42,787 bases of DNA, from contig JAFDVL010000013.1 of assembly GCA_018268995.1 (NCBI GenBank), forward strand, positions 1-42,787, given 5' to 3'. A program made the position numbers and the translations under genes. Source of the DNA: Acidobacteriota bacterium (GTDB lineage Bacteria > Acidobacteriota > Blastocatellia > RBC074). Below the pieces are notes generated by a model. The model worked only from the letters and a program-made list of their open reading frames with translations, was not told the DNA's origin and made no database searches. Below are positions 26,682 through 37,382 of this stretch, piece after piece (position 1 is the stretch's first letter; the number at the start of each line of letters is the position of its first letter).

Positions 26682-27464
26682 TTATCTGAAACGATTGGAA
26701 GGATTGCCAATGTGAATGTGCGCGCCTGTCGCGTTGCCCGGAATGGCACCACGAAAAGCGGTAAACGGAATGCCACGACTGCGCAAATACCCCATCAGCA
26801 CCTGCGCTTCTTGCGTGTCGGGGTGCAAAGCGACATCAAATGAATTGCTATGATCGAAACCGAGCCGATTATGGGTTTCGGATTGTCCAAAAGCGCTGAT
26901 CGGAAGAGAGCGATGGAATTTTGCCTGAAAGAAACCTTCAACGTCTCCGTAGCTATGAATTGACCATCCACCAATCCCCGTGTAACGGATATACCGCAGG
27001 TTATCAAAATAAGCCCCCGGTGCCTGATAGGCTTTCGGCGGATTTTTTGCCAACTGTTCCAGCGTCATGACCTCAACCATGAACTGATCGGCTTGCGTGA
27101 TGCGTTTGTTGGTATCGCTGATCTGGCTATTAATGCGGGCTAATTCCTGCTCATGCGGTTCAATATCGCGCTTCACCATCAAGCCCTGCTCAATTAACTT
27201 TTGCTTCTTTTCCAGGGTGTCGGTTTCTAGTCTTGCGCGTTCTTTCAGGGCACTGACTAAACCATCCAAGCTATCGCGATATTTTTTGGTCGCAGCAACC
27301 AAATCCTCGCGCGAAGATTTGGCCTTTTCTGCCAATTCCTTTTGGGTTTGCGCATTTTTCTGCGTATCAAATTTAGGCTTTGATTGTTTACGCTGTGCCC
27401 ACGTGCTGGGCAGGAAGAGAAGGAAAAGCAGTGACAGAAAAACGATTTTTCTCACAAACACCAA
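26682..27464 (-). CDS. Secreted coiled-coil protein with M15/LAS-like C-terminal domain
   Basis: The protein has up to 260 residues. The frame opens with TTG at 27464; a GTG at 27455 (MRKIVFLSLLFLLFLPSTWAQ) is equally good, and no clear ribosome-binding site decides. A signal peptide is followed by a coiled coil at about 35-130, rich in E, K, Q and L. The C-terminal domain holds HNRLGFDHSNSFDVAL and GAHIHIG, an H...D...HxH pattern like the zinc ligands of LAS/M15 peptidoglycan peptidases. The role in cell-wall processing is inferred from this pattern and from the coiled-coil-plus-peptidase design known for EnvC/NlpD-type factors. It is not proven. Confidence 0.65.
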   Translation of the reverse strand: MVFVRKIVFLSLLFLLFLPSTWAQRKQSKPKFDTQKNAQTQKELAEKAKSSREDLVAATKKYRDSLDGLVSALKERARLETDTLEKKQKLIEQGLMVKRDIEPHEQELARINSQISDTNKRITQADQFMVEVMTLEQLAKNPPKAYQAPGAYFDNLRYIRYTGIGGWSIHSYGDVEGFFQAKFHRSLPISAFGQSETHNRLGFDHSNSFDVALHPDTQEAQVLMGYLRSRGIPFTAFRGAIPGNATGAHIHIGNPSNRFR

Positions 27465-27507
27465 AACGAATCAAACACTACAAAAGATTCAAGAAAGAAA
27501 GATAGTT

Positions 27508-29298
27508 CTACTTCACGGCTGCCCCAAATATCAAGTTAAAAGTTTTCTCACGTTGGCAAGGCGTTAAGTCAATCGCCTTATTTGTCAGTTCGGCCTCACG
27601 ACGTAAAGCTTTACGCGCGATGCTATCCCACGCCAACGGATTCACGTGTTGCGGGTCTGATTCATCGTCGGCGACTTTACGAACCACGAGCCAATATTTG
27701 CCAGGCGCAAGGTTTCTAAAGGTAAAATTCCCATCTTTGGTTTTCTGCTCGGCATAACGTAATAAATCGTCGGCTGCTTCTTTTTCCGCAGGAATCAAAT
27801 GTACGCGCATTCTGGAAGGCAAAGCCTGACTCTTCTCGGCCACAACCCGCCCGCTCAAACTCGCGGCCCCATTGGTCAGCGCCAACAGAATGTCTTTGCG
27901 TTTGTCGCCAGATTTTAGTTCCACGCCTTGCTTGCTCAGGTCCAGAGTCCTGGTGGTTTCAGCTTTCGCACTTGAACTTTGAGCTACCGAATTGGATTTC
28001 GCGGCAACGGCTTTGACGTACCACGATTCATCCAACAAGCGCGGGGCAAAGCGATAAACGCCAGCTTCCAGCATCTGGTACTTTAGTTCGGCTTTTTCAT
28101 TGGGAAGTGCATAGCGCCTGCTACTGTCGAGGCTGACGCCGCCGCCGACCTTCGGATCATCTTTGACAAACCAGATCATCGTTTCTTCAGGTAAAGGCGG
28201 GCGCGTCGCCTGACACTCAGCCTTGCGTTCCTTTTCGGGGGTGATTTCCCATTCAATTTTGGCTTCGACAGAACCCAGTGCAACCAAAGGCAAAACAATG
28301 CCTGTAAGATTGCCGCTTTTGACCGTGATGCGTTTGCGCAATGATTTGTACGAATCCTTTTTTTCGCCTCCATAAACACTGGCTTCAAGTTCATACTCGC
28401 CCTCAGGAACTGTATAAAACTCGAAGCTTTGTGTCGGGTCTGTGGGCAAAACAAATGTAGTCAGTTCCAAACCATTGCCAGGATAGCGATACAAGTAAAT
28501 CTGTACGCCGTTCGTCGAATTCTCCACAGGCACACCTGTGATTTTGCCGCTGATCGTCTGCCCTTTTTCGGTGCGGTAGCGAATATCAATCCCGCGTACT
28601 TCTTCGCTGACATTGACGGTGACTTCCGTTGCGCCAGCACGAGTCGCAGAAGGGTAAAAGGTTGGTATGCTGGATTCATACGAATTCGGAGGGCCAGTTC
28701 GATACTGCGCCGTACCGCCCACAGATACAATGTACCGACCCGCAGGTAATCCATAGACCCGATAGACCCCACGATCATCTGTCTTGCGTTGCTGCCCATA
28801 CCACCATTCGGAGATTGTTTTTCGGCCTTCTAAATCGGTTACGCGCTCCACACGAATGGGCGCGGCAATCACCGCTTCGCCCAAGGCATTTGTCACACGC
28901 CCGGTAATCACACCCCCTTTGCTTAGGGTGAAATTAAGGACATCGCCGAGGCGATAGTATTCAGGTAAAAATGAACGTTCCGGAATCACATACGCGTTGC
29001 TTCCGACTGAAACTGTATACAAGCCAGGCGCTAATTCATCAGCTACAAAATTGCCTTCGTCATCCGTTTGCAGCTGCCGCCACCCGCCCAGACCGGAAGC
29101 GTGTGCAGCGTTCACATTCACGTTTGCACCCTCGATAGGTTGCCCATCATCGGTGTTGATCTTACCTTTGATGGCACCTTTGCGTTTAGGCTGCGCCTCT
29201 TCGGATTTTTCCTGGGCCGAGACAATCACCAAAAACAGCATAAAAAGCAAAGCTCCGGCAATAAGGTTCCGTCCAACATTGAGTCGTGGTGTTATCAC
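27508..29298 (-). CDS. Secreted carboxypeptidase-regulatory-like protein (paralogue 2)
   Basis: The protein has 596 residues and starts with GTG at 29298. AAGGAGG lies just upstream, and the GTGA overlaps the stop of the preceding gene by 4 bp, so translation is coupled. A signal peptide (about 1-28) is followed by a carboxypeptidase-regulatory domain (GAIKGKINTDDGQPIEGANV) and several further prealbumin-like repeats (VITGRVTNALGEAV, TISGKITGVPV, SLSGRVVAEKSQ). The repeat block DDRGVYRVYGLPAGRYIVSVG matches the same block in the upstream paralogue. No enzymatic domain is seen. Such proteins are abundant in Acidobacteria; a surface or periplasmic binding role is inferred. Confidence 0.85.
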   Translation of the reverse strand: MITPRLNVGRNLIAGALLFMLFLVIVSAQEKSEEAQPKRKGAIKGKINTDDGQPIEGANVNVNAAHASGLGGWRQLQTDDEGNFVADELAPGLYTVSVGSNAYVIPERSFLPEYYRLGDVLNFTLSKGGVITGRVTNALGEAVIAAPIRVERVTDLEGRKTISEWWYGQQRKTDDRGVYRVYGLPAGRYIVSVGGTAQYRTGPPNSYESSIPTFYPSATRAGATEVTVNVSEEVRGIDIRYRTEKGQTISGKITGVPVENSTNGVQIYLYRYPGNGLELTTFVLPTDPTQSFEFYTVPEGEYELEASVYGGEKKDSYKSLRKRITVKSGNLTGIVLPLVALGSVEAKIEWEITPEKERKAECQATRPPLPEETMIWFVKDDPKVGGGVSLDSSRRYALPNEKAELKYQMLEAGVYRFAPRLLDESWYVKAVAAKSNSVAQSSSAKAETTRTLDLSKQGVELKSGDKRKDILLALTNGAASLSGRVVAEKSQALPSRMRVHLIPAEKEAADDLLRYAEQKTKDGNFTFRNLAPGKYWLVVRKVADDESDPQHVNPLAWDSIARKALRREAELTNKAIDLTPCQREKTFNLIFGAAVK

Positions 29299-30956
29299 TT
29301 TTCCTCCTTGTTCGTGTTCCCAATCGTGACTGTCAGGCTGGCGGGTGTTTCCTGTCCGTTCGTAACCTGAACGTTTTTTGTGTTCGCTTGCAACGTAACT
29401 GAAGGTTTGCCATATGGAGGCCGATTGGCAACCGTTTCAACCACCAGGTCATAGGAGCCAGAGCTAAGATATTCGATAAGAAACTTACCGCGCGCATCAA
29501 TGCTGCCGTAACCATCGTTTTGAGTTTTACTGGTTGCTTTTGCCTGAATGCGTAAGCTGACATCTTCTGGAAGCGTTCCACCTTCGACTTTAATTTCGCC
29601 GCGAATCTTGCCGCTGCCCTGTGCCAGGACAATACGCAGTCCCGTCACCGTTTCGCCTCCCCGGACCGCAAGCCGATCCGTGAGTGATGCACCATCACGC
29701 TCAATTCGCGCAATTGAAAAGCCCTCGGCGCTCTGCCGACTTAAACCAAATGTGACATTACCAGCACTGAGTCCTTTGAATTGCACATTGCCTGCTGCAT
29801 CAACCCCACTAGAGGAATTGGTCGAAGCATACCAGTCCGTGTCGTTCGCATTAAGGCCACGCACTGTTGCAGTTAAAGTAATACCTTGCACTTTTCGCTG
29901 TGCTTCCGGTGGTGAGCCGTCTTCCAGGGCAACTGCGCCCTGAATGACTGCGCCTTTATGCATTTTGATTTCTAGTCCCGTGACGTCGGCGTCGCCCACC
30001 TCAAACATTTCAATATCGCCGTAATATTCAGAAGATTCCCACGACCGAGGAATCGCGCGATATTTACCTTTCGTGATGCCTTCGATCTTGAACTCACCTT
30101 CGGCATTGGAACCAGAGCCGCCGCCAATGGAATACCCCGAAGTGATGCCTGAATCGTTGACCGTCCCCAGCGCAATCGCAACGTTGGGAACAGGCTTTCC
30201 TGTTTCGGCATCAAAAACGCGTCCCATCACCCTGACGCCTTTCTTTTTGCGCTCCAGCTTTAAATCAATCCCGCTCGTTTCCTTTTCGACGGTGATTTCC
30301 AGCGGTGTGGCCTGATCCTCCTGCGCCACGCCCGGATACCACGTGCGAACGTAGGAAGCCCTGCCCAAGACCGGATAGGGGTTTTCTTTAGGATCATTGC
30401 CCGCGCCAACGATGTACTTGCCCGGCTCCAAACCATAGCAACGATAGATGCCGCGATCATCGCTGATCTCGCTGCACGTTATGATTTGCCCTTTGGCATT
30501 CGCGCCAGTTTTTTTCAGCACGATGGATTGTTCAATGATGGCGCGCCCATTGGCATCGAATAATCGTCCGGTCACAACTGCTCCGCGTTTCAAGGCGAAG
30601 TCTTGGCCAGTCACATGTTCGCCGTCACCAAGATTGACAAACATCCCCTCCTGCCATTCGCTCTTTTTTAGCGGATTGTAAAACCCCGGCGCAGATGGCG
30701 CGATGACGTATTGTGCAGCAGGAAGCTTCTCCAATTTGAAAACACCATCGGCATCCGTGGTCACAGTGGTCGGAGGTTTACTGGAATTCCACTGCTCGTC
30801 ACTTTTTTGAATGCGAACGATGACATTCGGCGCGCCTTTTCCTTCGATGGTGACTTTGCCGGAAATCGAACCCGTGCCTATCGGCGGCAATGTTTGTCCG
30901 AGCGTTGCGCTGAGAAGCAACAGCCAGAAACCAATCACGCGGAGCATCAAGACCAT
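29295..30956 (-). CDS. Secreted carboxypeptidase-regulatory-like protein (paralogue 1)
   Basis: The protein has 553 residues from the ATG at 30956, chosen for AGGAGACG upstream and the immediate signal peptide MVLMLRVIGFWLLLLSATLGQ. It contains at least four prealbumin-like regulatory repeats: GSISGKVTIEGKGAPNVIV, VVTGRLFDANGRAI, VRVMGRVFDAETGKPVPNV and IRGEIKVEGGTLPEDV. The block DDRGIYRCYGLEPGKYIVGAG is shared with the downstream paralogue, pointing to tandem duplication. The C-terminus has no anchor. It is divergent from the ceramidase-like gene across 135 bp. Confidence 0.85.
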   Translation of the reverse strand: MVLMLRVIGFWLLLLSATLGQTLPPIGTGSISGKVTIEGKGAPNVIVRIQKSDEQWNSSKPPTTVTTDADGVFKLEKLPAAQYVIAPSAPGFYNPLKKSEWQEGMFVNLGDGEHVTGQDFALKRGAVVTGRLFDANGRAIIEQSIVLKKTGANAKGQIITCSEISDDRGIYRCYGLEPGKYIVGAGNDPKENPYPVLGRASYVRTWYPGVAQEDQATPLEITVEKETSGIDLKLERKKKGVRVMGRVFDAETGKPVPNVAIALGTVNDSGITSGYSIGGGSGSNAEGEFKIEGITKGKYRAIPRSWESSEYYGDIEMFEVGDADVTGLEIKMHKGAVIQGAVALEDGSPPEAQRKVQGITLTATVRGLNANDTDWYASTNSSSGVDAAGNVQFKGLSAGNVTFGLSRQSAEGFSIARIERDGASLTDRLAVRGGETVTGLRIVLAQGSGKIRGEIKVEGGTLPEDVSLRIQAKATSKTQNDGYGSIDARGKFLIEYLSSGSYDLVVETVANRPPYGKPSVTLQANTKNVQVTNGQETPASLTVTIGNTNKEEK

Positions 30957-31091
30957 AAAACGTCTCCTGCTGATGGAAACCGTAAACGATGCGTTTGCGG
31001 CTGAGATATTTCGCTGTAATATTTGCAACCTACTGAACGGGGAGCCGAGAGCCTTCACGTTCAGCAATCCAAAATGTTTCGTTACTACAAA

Positions 31092-32559
<1,468 letters not shown>

Positions 32560-32571
32560 GAAAAGAAAACT

Positions 32572-32895
32572 ATGGAAGCTTTAGGAATGATTGAATGTCG
32601 CGGTCTGGTCGCGATGATCGAAGCGGCAGACGCAATGGTTAAATCGGCCAACGTCCAGCTTGTCGGCTGGGAAAAGATTGATGCAGGCATCGTCATCGCC
32701 ATCGTGCGCGGCGAAGTCGCGGCGGTGAAAGCAGCCGTCGAAGCGGGCACCACCGCAGCGCGCAAAATCGGCGAAGTCGTTTCGACGCACGTCATCCCGC
32801 GTCCGCACGGCGAGGTAGACGAAAACATCACGGTGCTGAAAACGGGCGAGACCACACGCAAACCAATCAGCGGCTCCGTCCCACCACGTACTTGA
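32572..32895 (+). CDS. BMC-H bacterial microcompartment shell protein, isolated
   Basis: The protein has 107 residues with a complete BMC-H domain close to EutM, PduA and CcmK. It begins [35 protein letters not shown] and HVIPRPH are further hallmarks. Six subunits normally form a flat hexagon with a central pore. The pore loop here is EKIDAGIV, where PduA-type proteins have KIGSG, so D37 replaces a Gly and A38 a Ser at the constriction. A 19-residue tail with T and K follows the domain. No other shell, enzyme or encapsulation-peptide gene lies in the window. The start is at the end of a repeat element, and no clear Shine-Dalgarno is seen. Confidence 0.92.
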   Translation: MEALGMIECRGLVAMIEAADAMVKSANVQLVGWEKIDAGIVIAIVRGEVAAVKAAVEAGTTAARKIGEVVSTHVIPRPHGEVDENITVLKTGETTRKPISGSVPPRT

Positions 32896-32973
32896 CGGAA
32901 GTCGGCAGAACTGCATAAAATCCGCGCTTATTCAGCATGAAGCAATTCAAACTCTCTACTTTCGGAGGCACAC

Positions 32974-33921
32974 TTGATCGAAGTTGAGCATCTGACCAAA
33001 AGCTACGGTAGAGGAAATGCCGTCAGCGATATTTCCTTCAAAGTTAACAAAGGCGAAATCGTAGGATTCCTGGGGCCAAACGGCGCAGGAAAAACTACGA
33101 CCATGCGTATCATCACAGGCTATTTGCCGGCCACGAGCGGCACGGCACGCATTTCCGGCTTTGACGTTGCTGAGCAATCGCTCGAAGTGCGCAAACGCAT
33201 TGGCTATCTGCCGGAAACGCCGCCGCTCTATCCTGAAATGTCGGTGCATGCGTATCTGGAATTCATTGCCCGCATTAAGGGTGTGGCAACCGCCGACATT
33301 ACTAATCGCACGAACTACGCGATGGAAGCGACCGGGTTGCTGGAGCGCAAGGACGATCTGATCAAACGATTGTCACGCGGCTACAAACAACGCGTCGGCA
33401 TCGCGCAGGCGATTGTGCATGACCCGGATGTGGTGATTCTGGACGAACCGACAAACGGCCTTGATCCAAACCAAATTCTGGAAGTACGCAACTTGATCAA
33501 TCGGCTTTCAGGCGAACACACGATTATTCTTTCGACTCACATCCTGAAGGAAGTCGAAGAAACCTGCCAGCGCGTTGTCATTATTAACAAAGGTCGCATC
33601 GTCGCCGAAGATACGCCGCAGAACCTCTCGAAACAACGTGCAGGCAGCGAGCGTACGCACTTGCTAATCAGAGGCGATGAGGCCGCTGTCAAAGCTGCGA
33701 TTGGTACGATTGAAGGCATCCATAGCATCGAGGCCAAAGACAAAGAGGGCTTGCTGGATGTTACGGTTGAAAATCAGGCGGGCACCGATTTGCGCAGCCA
33801 GATTGCCGCGCGTGTGGTAACGAGTGGGTTTGAGTTGTTCGAGTTGCGTTCTGAAAGCCTGAGCCTCGAAGAGGTCTTCCGCCAACTCACCACCGAAGAG
33901 AAGACGGAGGCAGCGTCATGA
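32974..33921 (+). CDS. ABC transporter ATP-binding protein (GldA-like)
   Basis: This is the ATPase of an ABC exporter or remodelling system, 315 residues. The start is TTG at 32974 with GGAGG 5 nt upstream; the next ATG is internal. Motifs are Walker A GPNGAGKTTT, signature LSRGYKQRVG, Walker B VVILDEPTNGLDP, and a C-terminal extension of about 90 residues. The gene overlaps the permease gene by 4 bp (ATGA). The order ATPase-permease-GldG-DUF4340 is that of the widespread Gld-type ABC cassette, named from gliding bacteria but found in many non-gliders. Confidence 0.95.
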   Translation: MIEVEHLTKSYGRGNAVSDISFKVNKGEIVGFLGPNGAGKTTTMRIITGYLPATSGTARISGFDVAEQSLEVRKRIGYLPETPPLYPEMSVHAYLEFIARIKGVATADITNRTNYAMEATGLLERKDDLIKRLSRGYKQRVGIAQAIVHDPDVVILDEPTNGLDPNQILEVRNLINRLSGEHTIILSTHILKEVEETCQRVVIINKGRIVAEDTPQNLSKQRAGSERTHLLIRGDEAAVKAAIGTIEGIHSIEAKDKEGLLDVTVENQAGTDLRSQIAARVVTSGFELFELRSESLSLEEVFRQLTTEEKTEAAS

Positions 33922-34709
33922 AAAACATCATTGCGATTTACCGCCGAGAACTCGGCAGCTATTTTGTTTCGCCCATTGCCTATTCGGTGATCGGCGTGTT
34001 TCTGGCCATTGTCGGCCTTGTGTTCTACTTCGGCATGTTCTCGCGCATCATCACGGATGTCATGCGCTACCGCATGCAGGCGATGCAAAGCGGACAGGCC
34101 GGCGACATTGATGTGCCGCTGATTTTGTTGCAGCAATTGATGGGCTTTGCGGCCACCGTGTCGTTGTTTATGGTGCCGATGCTCACAATGGGCAGCTATG
34201 CCGAAGAGCGTAAACGCGGCACGATGGAAATGCTGATGACTTCGCCGCTGACGGAGTTACAAATCGTGTTAGGCAAATTCTTCTCCGGGCTGACACTGTA
34301 CATTCTGCTGATTGCGCCAACGCTGGTTTTCAATCTGTACGTCGCTAAATTTAGCGACCCGTCATTCCCGTGGCGGATTTTATGGTCGTCGTATCTGGGG
34401 TTGGTTTTGCTTGGCGCGGTCTTGATAGCGATTGGGCTGTTTATTTCGTCGCTGACAGAAAACCAAATCGTCGCAGGCGTCGTCACATTCGCGGTCGCGT
34501 TGATGCTCTGGATTATCAACATCTTTGCCAGCGATGCGGGCACGACAACTGGGCAGGTGTTGCAGTATCTGTCGGTCATTCGGCATTACGAAGATTTCAC
34601 GCGCGGCGTCATTGATACGACCAGCTTGGTGTTCTATCTGACGCTGACTGCGCTTGGACTTTTCCTGACCTGGCAATCTTTGAACTCAATGCGCTGGAGA
34701 AGAGCGTAA
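33918..34709 (+). CDS. ABC transporter permease (GldF-like)
   Basis: This is an ABC-2 type permease of 263 residues with six hydrophobic helices. It begins IIAIYRRELGSYFVSPIAYSVIG, which is characteristic of the GldF/NosY-like group. MLTMGSYAEERKRGTMEMLMTSPLTELQIVLGK is the conserved cytoplasmic loop. It is translationally coupled to the ATPase gene and followed by the GldG-like gene after 10 bp. The transported substrate is unknown. Confidence 0.94.
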   Translation: MKNIIAIYRRELGSYFVSPIAYSVIGVFLAIVGLVFYFGMFSRIITDVMRYRMQAMQSGQAGDIDVPLILLQQLMGFAATVSLFMVPMLTMGSYAEERKRGTMEMLMTSPLTELQIVLGKFFSGLTLYILLIAPTLVFNLYVAKFSDPSFPWRILWSSYLGLVLLGAVLIAIGLFISSLTENQIVAGVVTFAVALMLWIINIFASDAGTTTGQVLQYLSVIRHYEDFTRGVIDTTSLVFYLTLTALGLFLTWQSLNSMRWRRA

Positions 34710-34719
34710 CGAATTACTT

Positions 34720-36228
34720 ATGGAACTTTCGCGTAAAGAACTATTCAAATACTTAGGCACACTTGGACTCGCCGTATTGGTCATCACCTATCTTTGGTAC
34801 TCGACAACGGAAGTGATGGGTAAGCTCAAAGGAGCATTACTGATTGCCGGTGGCCTGCTGGTGCTGATTTCAGTCATTGCGAATTTCGGTGACATTCTGG
34901 CTTCTTTCCAAAAACGCTCAACTCGGTTGGGAGCTAACTCTGCATTGGTCATGCTGGCGGGCATTGCGATTTTCGCCTTTGTGAATTTCCTTGGCTATCG
35001 TCACCACAAGAAAATTGATCTCACAGCGGAAAAGCTCTATTCGCTTTCCGATCAAACCATCAAAACCGTTTCGGGCTTACAGAAAGACATCAAGGTTTAT
35101 TACTTCAATAAAACCGATGAACCTGTCGCGGACGAAGTTGAGAAATACCGTTACTACAGCAAACGAATCACGTACGAGCGCGTAGATTTGCAGGCACGTC
35201 CCGAAATGGCGAATCAGTTTCGTGGCGTACGTCCCGGCGAAACCGTGGTCGCAGCAGGCAATCGTACTGAAAAACTCACGACAGTTGACGAGCAAAGCCT
35301 GACCAGTGCGATTATGAAAGTGACCCGTGACAAAGCCAAAACAGTGTACTTCCTGGAAGGGCACGGCGAACGCGAATTAACCGGCGGTGGCCCGGAAGGC
35401 TATCAGGGCGTTGACACCAAGCTGAAAGGCGACAACTACGATACGAAATCAGTGAATCTGGTCACGAGCAATAAGATTCCTGATGATTGCTCGGTGCTCG
35501 TGCTGGCAGGCCCGAAAAAAGCGCTGCTTGCCCCGGAAGCTGAGATGATTAAGAAATTCCTCAATGATGGCGGCAAAGTGCTGATGGAACTTGATCCTGA
35601 AGCCGACCCTGAGTTGGCGGATTTGGTCAAAGATTGGAACATCGAAATTCGCAAAGACACCGTGCTGGATACGAGTGGCGTTGGCCGATTATTCGGCACT
35701 GGCCCGGCAGTCCCGCTGGTAATTCAATACGGTTCGCATCCCATTACCAAAGATTTCGGACGTAATTCGATGACGTTCTATCCGCTCGCCCGCTCAATCA
35801 AGGGCGAATCGAAAGGTGATATTACTGTCACGGATTTGCTGACAACTTCTGAAGCCAGCTTTGGCGAAACGAATTTGAAAGGCAATGAGGCCAAATTCGA
35901 TGAAGGCCAGGACACGAAAGGCCCGTTAACATTGGGAGTCGCCGCAACGAAGAAAGTTGGCGAGAAAGAAGCTCGCCTGGTGGTGATTGGCGATTCCGAT
36001 TTTGCCTCGAACGCCTATCAACGTCAGAGCGCCAATGGTGATCTGTTCGTCAACGCGGTCAATTGGCTGGCGCAGGAAGAGGACTTAATCTCCATACGTC
36101 CAAAGAGCCAGACCAATCGTGATGTACAACTTACGTCTACGGCACAAAACATCCTGTTCTGGCTGACGCTGGTGTTGCCGCTTGCCGTCATCGGCGCAGG
36201 CATTCAGATCTGGTGGAAACGAAGATAA
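34720..36228 (+). CDS. GldG-like ABC transporter auxiliary protein
   Basis: The protein has 502 residues. Helices lie at about 12-28, 34-52 and 66-84, and a C-terminal helix at about 477-495 is followed by WWKRR. The large middle region between helices is the GldG/ABC-aux periplasmic domain, with KIDLTAEKLYSLSDQTIKTV, the conserved ThuA-like loop YFLEGHGERE and VLVLAGPKKALLAPE. VVIGDSDFASN near residue 420 is also typical. It forms the operon with the ATPase and permease. The DUF4340 gene follows after an inverted repeat of 75 bp. Confidence 0.93.
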   Translation: MELSRKELFKYLGTLGLAVLVITYLWYSTTEVMGKLKGALLIAGGLLVLISVIANFGDILASFQKRSTRLGANSALVMLAGIAIFAFVNFLGYRHHKKIDLTAEKLYSLSDQTIKTVSGLQKDIKVYYFNKTDEPVADEVEKYRYYSKRITYERVDLQARPEMANQFRGVRPGETVVAAGNRTEKLTTVDEQSLTSAIMKVTRDKAKTVYFLEGHGERELTGGGPEGYQGVDTKLKGDNYDTKSVNLVTSNKIPDDCSVLVLAGPKKALLAPEAEMIKKFLNDGGKVLMELDPEADPELADLVKDWNIEIRKDTVLDTSGVGRLFGTGPAVPLVIQYGSHPITKDFGRNSMTFYPLARSIKGESKGDITVTDLLTTSEASFGETNLKGNEAKFDEGQDTKGPLTLGVAATKKVGEKEARLVVIGDSDFASNAYQRQSANGDLFVNAVNWLAQEEDLISIRPKSQTNRDVQLTSTAQNILFWLTLVLPLAVIGAGIQIWWKRR

Positions 36229-36233
36229 GTTCA

Positions 36234-36308
36234 CAGTTAACAGGGTATAGTTAACAGCAACAAATACAAGCTGTTTTCTGCTTCCTGTTAACTGTTCCCT
36301 GTTAACTG
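36234..36308. repeat. Inverted repeat between the GldG-like and DUF4340 genes
   Basis: The 24-nt arms 36234-36257 and 36285-36308 match as inverted repeats at 22 of 24 positions. Each arm contains two copies of the palindromic GTTAAC core (CAGTTAACAG units). The spacer is 27 nt. The element starts 5 nt after the GldG-like stop and ends 4 nt before the DUF4340 ATG, inside an operon, so no Shine-Dalgarno remains visible for that start. Confidence 0.78.
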
Positions 36309-36312
36309 ATTT

Positions 36313-37305
36313 ATGAAACGAAACACGATCATTGTGTTGGTTATCGCGTTGGCGCTGGGCGCTTATGTGTACTTCTACGAGATGAAGCACGGCAAAGCGC
36401 GTGACGAAGAGGAAACCAACAAACCCGCGTTTACATTCAAAAGCGAAGATGTCGCCTCGCTGAACGTAACCAGCAACAATCAAACCATTGCCCTTGAAAC
36501 CAATGGAAAGGATTGGACGATTTCGCAACCGGTCAAAACAGATGCGGATCAAGCCAGTCTGGAATCGTTGTTGAGCGGCATCACAAGTGCAACGATTGAG
36601 CGCAGTTTGGTCATGACGCCGGGATTGCAAAACGGTTCCGGTCTGGCACAACCTTCCGTCGTCGTTGAGATCAAGCTCAAAAATGGCACACAGCATAAAG
36701 TCACGCTAGGCCGTAAAGACCCCACGGATGCCAGTGTTTATGCGTTAGTTGATCAAAATCCGAATGTCTTGTTATTGCCCGCTTCCCTGCTCGACAGCAC
36801 TAACAAAAAGTTGAACGACTTGCGCGCCAAAGAAATCGTCAAGGTCTTACCTGGCGATGTGACCAGTTTTACGATTAAAAATCAAAACCTGACGTTTGTT
36901 GCTGAACGAAACGCTGAAAACAACTGGGTGGTCAAAGAGCCGACCAACAAAGTCGGCAAGGAAGCGAATACTAGCAAGCCGTTTAGCTTACTGAGTACAC
37001 AAGCAACCGAAGTCCTGGACATTCCTGATGAAAAAACCAAAGCGCTGCTGGCCAAGCCAGTAGTCGAAGCAAGCTTCAATGAAAAAGACAAAGTCACGAA
37101 GGTGGCGATTTCCGCTGCCGATGGCGACAATGTTTTTGTGCGTGTTGATGGCCGCAATGAAGCTTTTAAGGCTAACAAATCCCTACTCGACTCCCTGAAT
37201 TTTAAATTAACCGATGTTGTCACAGAACCGGCAGCGACAAAACCTGAAGACAACACAGAAAAGAAAGACGAAGCAAAGGGTGAAACACCGAAAGAGAAGA
37301 AATAA
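36313..37305 (+). CDS. DUF4340 domain protein
   Basis: The protein has 330 residues with an N-terminal membrane anchor (NTIIVLVIALALGAYVYFYE, about 4-23). The extracytoplasmic body contains repeated DUF4340 modules: FTFKSEDVASLNV...WTISQPVKTDADQASLESLLSGI and FTIKNQNLTFVAERNAENNWVVKEP. The C-terminal 30 residues are a charged tail rich in K, E and T. DUF4340 proteins accompany GldG-type ABC systems and are thought to act with them at the membrane. The exact role is unknown. Confidence 0.9.
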   Translation: MKRNTIIVLVIALALGAYVYFYEMKHGKARDEEETNKPAFTFKSEDVASLNVTSNNQTIALETNGKDWTISQPVKTDADQASLESLLSGITSATIERSLVMTPGLQNGSGLAQPSVVVEIKLKNGTQHKVTLGRKDPTDASVYALVDQNPNVLLLPASLLDSTNKKLNDLRAKEIVKVLPGDVTSFTIKNQNLTFVAERNAENNWVVKEPTNKVGKEANTSKPFSLLSTQATEVLDIPDEKTKALLAKPVVEASFNEKDKVTKVAISAADGDNVFVRVDGRNEAFKANKSLLDSLNFKLTDVVTEPAATKPEDNTEKKDEAKGETPKEKK

Positions 37306-37382
37306 CGCCTTTGCTTAATTGTTGACGACAACCGCCGTCAGCGTCACAGCGCTCCCCCTTGCGCGCATTTGAGGAGTTACCA

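Noticed and set aside
32974..37305. Reading the GldA/F/G-type genes as proof of gliding motility
   Set aside because: These ABC cassettes are widespread in non-gliding bacteria and no gldJKLMN-like genes are present here.
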